Shown piece after piece: positions 26,683 through 31,831 of a DNA stretch of 31,831 bases; within the stretch, counting starts at the first letter, position 1, and each line of letters opens with the position of its first letter. Source of the stretch: an uncultured Succinatimonas sp. (GTDB taxonomy: Bacteria; Pseudomonadota; Gammaproteobacteria; Enterobacterales; Succinivibrionaceae); contig CAJKNC010000006.1 in assembly GCA_905201175.1 (NCBI GenBank), positions 1-31,831 of the forward strand, read 5' to 3'. The notes under the pieces were generated by a model. It ran no database searches. It was given only the letters and a program-made list of their open reading frames with translations, and had not been told where the DNA came from. The position numbers and the translations under genes are program-made.

Positions 26683-27675
26683 TTATTCAGCGTCACGAGC
26701 CTTTTGCACAGCCTCATAGAGTGCCTTGGCGCTAGGAGTATTAACTTTCTCGGCAATGAGAGGCTCTACTGCCTTCTTAAAGGCTTCCTGATCGGCTTGA
26801 ACTACACGAGTGCCTTCCTTCTTTGCCTTCTCTAAGGAAGAAGATACCTCAGCATGGAAACGCTCAAACTCGTCGTCAACTAAGCTGTCTAAGTTCTCAT
26901 CAAAGAACTTCTTTACCTCTGCCGGCAAATTATTGTAGAACTCAGTATTAGTAATAATGTAGTCAGGCATCATTAAGTGACCAGTCAAATTGTAGATAGG
27001 GCCAACTTCATGCTGCTTTAAGGCATAATAGGTAACTTCATTGTTCTCAGCTCCATCCAAAACGCCTGTCTGAATAGCTGTATAAACTTCACCCTGTCCC
27101 ATAGGGGTACCTGTACCGCCCATGTAGTTCAGCATCTTAACCATGGTATCAGACTGCATTACGCGAATCTTTAAGCCCTTTAAATCAGCCGGAGTTCTAA
27201 CTTCCTTTTTGCTGGTATAAACATTACGTGTACCAGAATACTGAGCACATAAAACAGTAATGCCCTGGTTTTCAATAGACTTAAATAAGTCGCCTACAAT
27301 GCTCTTATCCTTAACTACGCGCTGTAAATGCTTATAATCCTTAAATACATAAGGAAGATTGAAAACAGCAAAGTCAGGAGACCAGTTCTCTAAAAGAGAG
27401 CCGGCAATTAAAGAAAACTCTAAAGAGCCGTTCTGAACCATCTCAATGGTTTCTTTCTGAGAGCCTAATAACTCATTTGGGAAAACTTCAATGGAGTACT
27501 CACCATTAGTAGCCTGCTTTAACTTATCAGAAAACTTCTGAACAGCAACCATCTCAGGATGACCTTCGGTCTGATTGAAAGCCATCTTCCAAACAGTCTC
27601 AGCCTGAGCTTGAGCACTGAAACCAGCAACTGCAACAGCTAAGGCACTTGCAACTAATACGCCATTTTTCTTCAT
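26683..27675 (-). CDS. dctP: TRAP transporter substrate-binding protein (DctP family)
   Basis: Periplasmic solute-binding protein that captures the substrate and hands it to DctQM. The signal peptide is residues 1-25 (ends AQAQA, mature from E26). DctP-family marks are FPNELLGSQKETIEMVQNGS (65-84), R150 in GTRNVYTS, LKGLKIRVMQSD with R171, the usual carboxylate-binding arginine, and GEVYTAIQTGVLDGAENNEV (195-214). Length 330 is normal. The two arginines argue for an organic-acid ligand. The overall pattern resembles sugar-acid (uronate-like) binders more than C4-dicarboxylate ones, but sequence alone cannot fix this. AGGAG precedes the ATG by 10 nt. It is first in the operon. Confidence 0.94.
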   Translation of the reverse strand: MKKNGVLVASALAVAVAGFSAQAQAETVWKMAFNQTEGHPEMVAVQKFSDKLKQATNGEYSIEVFPNELLGSQKETIEMVQNGSLEFSLIAGSLLENWSPDFAVFNLPYVFKDYKHLQRVVKDKSIVGDLFKSIENQGITVLCAQYSGTRNVYTSKKEVRTPADLKGLKIRVMQSDTMVKMLNYMGGTGTPMGQGEVYTAIQTGVLDGAENNEVTYYALKQHEVGPIYNLTGHLMMPDYIITNTEFYNNLPAEVKKFFDENLDSLVDDEFERFHAEVSSSLEKAKKEGTRVVQADQEAFKKAVEPLIAEKVNTPSAKALYEAVQKARDAE

Positions 27676-27708
27676 AATAACTATGCTCCTATGTCCAAAA
27701 GCTATATA

Positions 27709-27714
27709 ATTATA
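27709..27714 (-). promoter_or_regulatory. Possible -10 box for dctPQM
   Basis: On the minus strand this reads TATAAT, 34 nt before the dctP start. No good -35 sits 16-18 nt upstream (best is ATGTAA), so activator dependence or a false match are both possible. Confidence 0.3.
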
Positions 27715-28070
27715 AAAAATTGTTAATTTAATTACATGCTTTGCTTATAATTTTTGTTAAAATTTATTAAAAATTGAGAGGCAGTGCACATAAAAAAAAT
27801 TGTTATATAAGCAAGAAAAATTTACTTAAAAATAAAACATAATCACAAAAATCATCAGACTACTATATCAATCACAGTTCATTAATTTATCCATAATTAT
27901 CATTAAATAATAACCAGATATATCAAATAAAGCTTAATTTTATCCTTTAATAAATCACAAATGTATACGAATAGATCTGAACTGTATTTATTATTTTAAC
28001 TAACTTATAAAATAGTGTTTTGGCTGCTAAAAAACATTTTTTACGCTTAGCAAAAATATTATTTTCAACA

Positions 28071-28088
28071 CATAAATTATAATTTATG
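28071..28088. repeat. 18-bp perfect palindrome upstream of glgC
   Basis: CATAAATTATAATTTATG is identical to its reverse complement over all 18 bases. It lies 8 nt before the TTGTATA repeat cluster and 200 nt before the glgC start. A dimeric regulator site is possible; so is chance in AT-rich DNA. Confidence 0.45.
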
Positions 28089-28095
28089 CAATTTA

Positions 28096-28133
28096 ATTGT
28101 ATAAATTATTTGTATACAATCCATTTATACAAT
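28096..28133. promoter_or_regulatory. Nested inverted repeats with GTATAC core, operator-like
   Basis: ATTGTATAAAT (28096-28106) and ATTTATACAAT (28123-28133) are exact reverse complements. Midway between them lies the perfect palindrome TTGTATACAA (28110-28119). Three related half-site pairs in 38 bp, with centres about 13 bp apart, look like a multi-site operator. GntR-family (FCD subgroup) regulators of sugar-acid genes commonly use GTATAC-centred palindromes, so a regulator of that kind is a reasonable guess. No regulator gene is in the window. Confidence 0.45.
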
Positions 28134-28287
28134 ATCGTTATCTGACATTTAAGATATCCTAGTAAAATTACATAAAAATTTAGCTGCACTCATTATCTTT
28201 AACAAATAAAATAAAACAGACTTTGAATCTTACGATCCTTGTCCTAAGCTTAAAATCAAATATCTTATTTAACGAGGATACTTTGCA

Positions 28288-29529
28288 ATGTCTGGCGTAC
28301 TCGCAATGATTTTAGCTGGAGGAGAGGGAACACGCCTTTTACCTCTTACAAACTCAAGAAGTAAACCATCCATCCCCTTTGGGGGCAGTTATAGAATTAT
28401 CGATTTTGTTTTGAATAATTTTGTAAATTCCGGCTTTTTAAAAATTTTTGTGCTTACGCAATATAAATCGCAATCACTTTACATGCATCTTAAAAATGGC
28501 TGGAGCGTTAATGGTATACCAGGAGCATTTATAGATGCTATACCAGCACAAATGAGAATCAGCCGTGAATGGTATCAAGGCACAGCTGATGCTATTTACC
28601 AAAATTTACAATTCATAGAAGAGCAATATCCAGACTACGTAGCTGTTTTTGGTTCAGATCATATCTACAAAATGGATATACGCCAAATGCTCGATTATCA
28701 CAAATTAAGCAAAGCAGCCTTAACTGTTTCAGCTTTACGTTTACCAAGCTCGCTTTGTTCAAATCGTTTTGGGGTTATAGAGGTAAATGATCGCAATCAA
28801 ATGATAGGCTTTCAGGAAAAACCTGTAACCCCTAAGCAAATTCCCGGAGATCCCGGCTATTCCTTAGTTTCCATGGGAAACTATATTTTTACAACCGAAG
28901 TTTTGCGTAATGTTTTAATTGAAGATAAAAATAATCCCTACTCTTCACATGACTTTGGCAAAGATATTATCCCAACCTTATATAAAAAAAATAAAGTCAT
29001 GGTTTATAACATGAAAGATAATAAGATTGTAGGCGAAAAAAACAATGTATATTGGCGAGATGTAGGAACTATTGACGCTTATTGGTCTGCACATATGGAT
29101 CTTTTAGGAGAAAACCCATCTTTTTCTATGAGTAATCCTAAATGGCCTTTGCATACTTTTTACCCTCCTTTACCTCCAGCCAATTTTACTGATACAAACG
29201 ATTATAAATCTATAGTTTCCCATTCAATGATTTCTGCTGGATGTGAAATTAGAGGCGCAACAATCAAACGGTCAGTAATCGGGTTCAGATGCTTAGCAGA
29301 AAGCGGCGCAATTGTTGATGGCTGTGTCTTAATAGGCGATGATAAAATTGGTCAAGGTGCAAAAATTCGCAGAGCAATTTTAGATCGTTATGTTGAAGTG
29401 GCTCCTGGTTTTTCTATAGGCTATAATCAAAAACAGGATCAGATTTTAATCAGTAAAATTAAAGGCTCCTATATGTCTCCACAAGGGATCATTGTTATTC
29501 CGCAAGGAACACGTCTAGGATTTAGCTAA
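28288..29529 (+). CDS. glgC: Glucose-1-phosphate adenylyltransferase (ADP-glucose pyrophosphorylase)
   Basis: Committed step of bacterial glycogen synthesis: ATP and glucose-1-phosphate give ADP-glucose. The nucleotide-binding start is LAGGEGTRLLPLTNSRSKP (9-27). Y96-Q-G-T-A-D (WYQGTAD), catalytic D124 in GSDHIY and substrate lysine K178 in FQEKP correspond to E. coli Y114, D142 and K195. K26 corresponds to the activator-contact K39, so allosteric control is likely kept. The C-terminal left-handed beta-helix (about 295-413) is present. Length 413 (E. coli 431), the difference mainly at the N-terminus. GAGGA lies 9 nt before the ATG. glgA follows after 225 nt. Confidence 0.97.
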   Translation: MSGVLAMILAGGEGTRLLPLTNSRSKPSIPFGGSYRIIDFVLNNFVNSGFLKIFVLTQYKSQSLYMHLKNGWSVNGIPGAFIDAIPAQMRISREWYQGTADAIYQNLQFIEEQYPDYVAVFGSDHIYKMDIRQMLDYHKLSKAALTVSALRLPSSLCSNRFGVIEVNDRNQMIGFQEKPVTPKQIPGDPGYSLVSMGNYIFTTEVLRNVLIEDKNNPYSSHDFGKDIIPTLYKKNKVMVYNMKDNKIVGEKNNVYWRDVGTIDAYWSAHMDLLGENPSFSMSNPKWPLHTFYPPLPPANFTDTNDYKSIVSHSMISAGCEIRGATIKRSVIGFRCLAESGAIVDGCVLIGDDKIGQGAKIRRAILDRYVEVAPGFSIGYNQKQDQILISKIKGSYMSPQGIIVIPQGTRLGFS

Positions 29530-29642
29530 AAATTTTAATTTAATAAGCTTAAAAGCATGCCTCTCTTTTCTATTAAGTCATTACAAGAACGTATTTATAA
29601 AAATTAAGCTGAAGTTACATAAAAAGTTTAGCTCAGATCTAA

Positions 29643-29670
29643 TTGTTAAAAAAAATTTATAGATTATAAT
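29643..29670 (+). promoter_or_regulatory. Putative sigma-70 promoter for glgA
   Basis: TTGTTA (29643-29648), a 16-bp spacer and a perfect TATAAT (29665-29670). This would start transcription near 29677, about 78 nt before the glgA GTG. The 225-nt gap after glgC fits an independent promoter. Confidence 0.45.
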
Positions 29671-29754
29671 TTTTTGTATTGTTATTTTTGCAAACAATAG
29701 GCTAATGAATTTAAATTAGTTAGCAACTTTTACACGGATTTGTTGAGGTTTGAA

Positions 29755-31221
29755 GTGAACATACTTTTTTTAGCATCAGAAGTCGCAGGAGTTATTAAGT
29801 CAGGTGGCTTGGCCGATGTAGCCAAAGCTTTGCCTTTACAACTTCAGTCCGACGGGCATAAAGTTGTTGTTGTAATGCCCTGCTATTCTATTATTAAAGG
29901 CGTAGAATCTTTTCCTGTAGTTGCAGAAGCTATTTTAAATGCAGCTAACCCTGATCCTAACTTACAAATCCCATTTAAAATACGTAAAACACAGCTAGCA
30001 AATTCCGCTGTTGAATTACTGCTTATAGATTGTCCGCGTTATTTTGATCGAACTTCTCTTTATGGCGACAATAACCAGGCTTATGGAGATAATGGTGAAC
30101 GCTACGCATTCTTCTGTGCCGCTGCTATTGAAGCCTGTAAAATCGTAAATTTCCAGCCAGACATTTTGCATTGCAATGATTGGCACACTGGTTTAGCCCC
30201 AATGATTCTAAGGCTTAAATACAGCCGTGACCCTTTCTTTGATAAAACCAGATCTGTAATTACCATTCATAATGCTGCCTTCCAAGGTGTATTTGATAGA
30301 CAGCAGCTTTTCATGATCCCTGAAATTAGAGGCGTTTATAACGATCGCATCGCTCAAGGATCATATATAAATTATTTGAAATGCGGCGTTTTCTATGCTG
30401 ATAAAATCAATACTGTAAGTCCAGGCTATGCAAGCGAGCTTGTCACTTATTTGGGCGGACATGGAATGGCTCAAAACTTTATTGACAGACGCGAAGATCT
30501 TTGCGGTATAGTTAATGGCTGTGATTATTCTGACTGGGATCCTGAGACTGATCAATTATTAACCATTCGCTATAATATAAATAGCATGGATGAGAAAGTT
30601 TTAGGCAAATATTTGCTACAAAGAAAGCTAGGGCTTGAAATTGGCGATACACCTATCTATGGCATGGTTGCTCGTCTTACAGATCAAAAAGGCATCGGCT
30701 TACTTCTGCCTATTTTAGATAGATTCTTGCAGCACAAAGTTCAAATAATCATTGAAGGTACAGGCGATCCTAATTTACAGCATAAATTACAAGAAATTGC
30801 TAATCGTCATCCTAATAAATTAATTTTCCAGCCTGTTTATGATAATGCCTTAGCCCACCAAATCGAGGCAGCTTCAGACTTCTTCCTCATGCCTTCGATT
30901 TTTGAACCCTGCGGACTGAATCAAATCTATTCCTTAGCTTACGGAACTCTACCAATTGTTAGAGCTGTAGGTGGACTTAAGGATACTGTCATCGATTACG
31001 ATCAAAATCGTGAACTTGGCAACGGTTTTATTTTTAATGAACCTTCCCCTGAGGAACTACTCTCCTGTTTACGTCGTACTTTAATTTTATATCTTGAAGA
31101 CCAAGACGAAATGCGCCGTATTAGAACAAACGCAATGAGAGTAAGATTTAATTGGAAAGATTCTTGCCGCAAATACGAAGAACTATATAAAAACGCCCTG
31201 CAAAAACCAAAGTGGTGGTAG
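29755..31221 (+). CDS. glgA: Glycogen synthase (ADP-glucose type)
   Basis: GT5/GT-B enzyme that extends alpha-1,4-glucan from ADP-glucose made by GlgC. The N-terminal ADP-glucose loop is KSGGLADV (15-22). Other marks are the HCNDWHTGL region, ITIHNAAFQGVF, MVARLTDQKGIGLL in the second Rossmann domain, and PSIFEPCGLNQIYSLAYG with E384 near the active site. Length 488 (E. coli 477). The frame opens five codons earlier at a TTG, but GAGG (29745-29748) lies 6 nt before the GTG at 29755 and the protein then begins MNILFLASEVAG, as expected. No glgB, glgX or glgP lies nearby in this window. A long hairpin follows the stop. Confidence 0.97.
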   Translation: MNILFLASEVAGVIKSGGLADVAKALPLQLQSDGHKVVVVMPCYSIIKGVESFPVVAEAILNAANPDPNLQIPFKIRKTQLANSAVELLLIDCPRYFDRTSLYGDNNQAYGDNGERYAFFCAAAIEACKIVNFQPDILHCNDWHTGLAPMILRLKYSRDPFFDKTRSVITIHNAAFQGVFDRQQLFMIPEIRGVYNDRIAQGSYINYLKCGVFYADKINTVSPGYASELVTYLGGHGMAQNFIDRREDLCGIVNGCDYSDWDPETDQLLTIRYNINSMDEKVLGKYLLQRKLGLEIGDTPIYGMVARLTDQKGIGLLLPILDRFLQHKVQIIIEGTGDPNLQHKLQEIANRHPNKLIFQPVYDNALAHQIEAASDFFLMPSIFEPCGLNQIYSLAYGTLPIVRAVGGLKDTVIDYDQNRELGNGFIFNEPSPEELLSCLRRTLILYLEDQDEMRRIRTNAMRVRFNWKDSCRKYEELYKNALQKPKWW

Positions 31222-31236
31222 TAATAAGTAATATAT

Positions 31237-31288
31237 AAATAGCGTCTAAAAAACTCGATTTTAATAAAAGACTTTTTAGGCGCTATTT
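31237..31288. terminator. Long hairpin after glgA, probable terminator
   Basis: AAATAGCG, one T, then CTAAAAA pairs with TTTTTAG, G, CGCTATTT: a 16-bp stem with one G-T wobble and a loop of about 20 nt, starting 15 nt after the glgA stop. There is no T run after the stem on the plus strand, so it is an imperfect terminator and may also protect the 3' end of the mRNA. Confidence 0.55.
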
Positions 31289-31295
31289 ACGATCC

Positions 31296-31528
31296 TTAAA
31301 AACCTCTTATCAAACAGCCGCTAATAATATCCAAGCTCACATTCTCTATGTTATATCCAATAGCTTTATAAAAATAAGACAAACATCTGTCAAAATTAAA
31401 CTTATTATCTTCGTAATCATCTAGACTAATAAAATTATCAGCATAATACTAATCTGATAAACTAAAGTAAAACTTCTATACTTTGCAAATTAGAAGTAAT
31501 TGCTAACTGAAAGCTCATACTTAAACAT
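31296..31528 (-). pseudogene. Possible decayed small gene of unknown function
   Basis: On the minus strand 31448 to 31296 is open for 50 codons to a TAA. Its composition looks protein-like (it contains SLDDYEDNKFNFDRCLSYFY and ends SGCLIRGF), but it has no start codon and begins right after a TAG (31449-31451). The seven codons before that TAG in the same frame read KFYFSLS-D. Further upstream, in another frame, an ATG at 31528 opens MFKYELSVSNYF and then stops. The simplest reading is a short protein of about 75 residues broken by a frameshift and stop codons. No homologue is recognised. Chance cannot be excluded in AT-rich DNA. Confidence 0.33.
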
Positions 31529-31770
31529 TACCACCGCACCAGCTAATTTAAATTAGTCATATCTTTATTAGCTAGCAAAGCAATTTCTTGTATTTATAAA
31601 TAAAATATTTATTAGGTATATATGTAAATTAAGAAGATCTCGTAATAATTAAAGAATTTATTTTGCTTAATTAAGTTTGTCTTATTAAGACATAATAAGA
31701 TCCTTTACACATAAAACAGTTAATAGAGCGTAAAATTATCTGAAAATCTTTTAAAATGTTAAAAATATAA

Positions 31771-31831
31771 GATTGATAGATTGGTAGATTGGTAGATTGG
31801 TAGATTGGTAGATTGGTAGATTGGTAGATTG
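31771..31831. repeat. 8-bp tandem repeat array (GATTGGTA) at window edge
   Basis: One variant unit GATTGATA (31771-31778), six perfect GATTGGTA units (31779-31826) and a partial unit GATTG that ends at the last base. The true array may be longer. On the plus strand the unit puts TAG in every frame each 24 nt. On the minus strand all three frames are stop-free and read a repeated QSTNLPIY. The left boundary is sharp. Confidence 0.95.

Larger units (their letters stand above)
27676..28287. other. Long divergent intergenic region, dctP / glgC
   Basis: 612 nt of very AT-rich DNA between divergent genes. No coding frame, tRNA or recognised riboswitch. It contains the possible dctP -10 box (27709-27714), an ATGTATACGA site (27961-27970), an 18-bp perfect palindrome (28071-28088) and a cluster of TTGTATA/TATACAA repeats (28096-28133). 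I could not find a convincing CRP site or an unambiguous glgC promoter. The glgC ribosome-binding site GAGGA is at 28274-28278. Confidence 0.6.
31222..31831. other. Right-end region without an intact gene
   Basis: 610 nt of strongly AT-rich DNA after glgA. It holds a long hairpin (31237-31288), a probable decayed small gene on the minus strand (31296-31528) and the 8-bp tandem repeat at the edge (31771-31831). A minus-strand frame without a start is open from the right edge, through the repeat, to a stop at 31671-31673. It could be the end of a gene lying outside the window, but its composition is not clearly coding. Confidence 0.5.

Noticed and set aside
28020..28052. GCTAA...TTAGC hairpin with A/T tracts upstream of glgC
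   Set aside because: Only five GC-containing pairs with irregular A/T pairing inside; not a convincing structure.
31771..31831. CRISPR array
   Set aside because: The repeats are 8 bp and contiguous with no spacers, so this is a simple tandem repeat.

Overview
The window is ordinary chromosomal DNA from a low-GC, AT-rich Gram-negative bacterium. LptD and SurA (outer-membrane biogenesis), ZapD and YacG, the four-gene run lptD-surA-pdxA-rsmA, XerD, DsbD and FxsA together point to Gammaproteobacteria. The low GC, the TRAP transporter and the glycogen genes would fit a host-associated anaerobe such as a member of the Succinivibrionaceae, but that placement is inference. There are 28 intact protein genes, no RNA genes, no insertion sequences, no CRISPR and no phage genes. 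No new multi-gene system is visible. The unexplained signals sit in three long AT-rich intergenic stretches (11693-12141, 27676-28287, 31222-31831).

Layout. 5-1382 (minus): fxsA followed by an EamA-type exporter, overlapping. 1597-5774 (plus): dsbD, then mrcA (PBP1A), closed by a bidirectional terminator. 5882-11692 (minus): a tightly packed operon read glyA-ribD-ribC-ribH-nusB-thiL-FKBP lipoprotein. The riboflavin genes lack ribA/ribB, and I see no FMN riboswitch. 12142-14493 (plus): aroQ, accB, accC and a terminator. 14578-15949 (minus): a small lipoprotein with a pullulanase/starch-binding-like domain, then xerD. 16092-24625 (plus): coaE-zapD-yacG and lptD-surA-pdxA-rsmA-rsmC, closed by a terminator shared with the next operon. 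24741-27675 (minus): a complete TRAP transporter, dctP-dctQ-dctM. 28288-31221 (plus): glgC and glgA for glycogen synthesis, each probably with its own promoter.

How the genes work together. LptD and SurA serve outer-membrane assembly. LptD keeps the four cysteines that need oxidative folding, and DsbD supplies the reducing side of periplasmic thiol chemistry. AccB/AccC start fatty-acid synthesis. RibD/C/H, PdxA, ThiL and CoaE cover riboflavin, pyridoxal phosphate (PLP), thiamine diphosphate and CoA. The TRAP transporter probably imports a carboxylated substrate, perhaps a sugar acid. GlgC/GlgA turn glucose-1-phosphate into glycogen.

Best leads: (1) a perfect 8-bp tandem repeat array running off the right edge; it is stop-free in all three frames on the minus strand only. 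(2) A decayed small gene at 31296-31528. (3) A cluster of GTATAC-centred inverted repeats plus an 18-bp perfect palindrome between dctP and glgC. (4) The stand-alone starch-binding-like lipoprotein next to xerD. Non-ATG starts (GTG or TTG) are used by six genes (mrcA, fkpA-like, thiL, aroQ, the lipoprotein, glgA), mostly with a good Shine-Dalgarno sequence.
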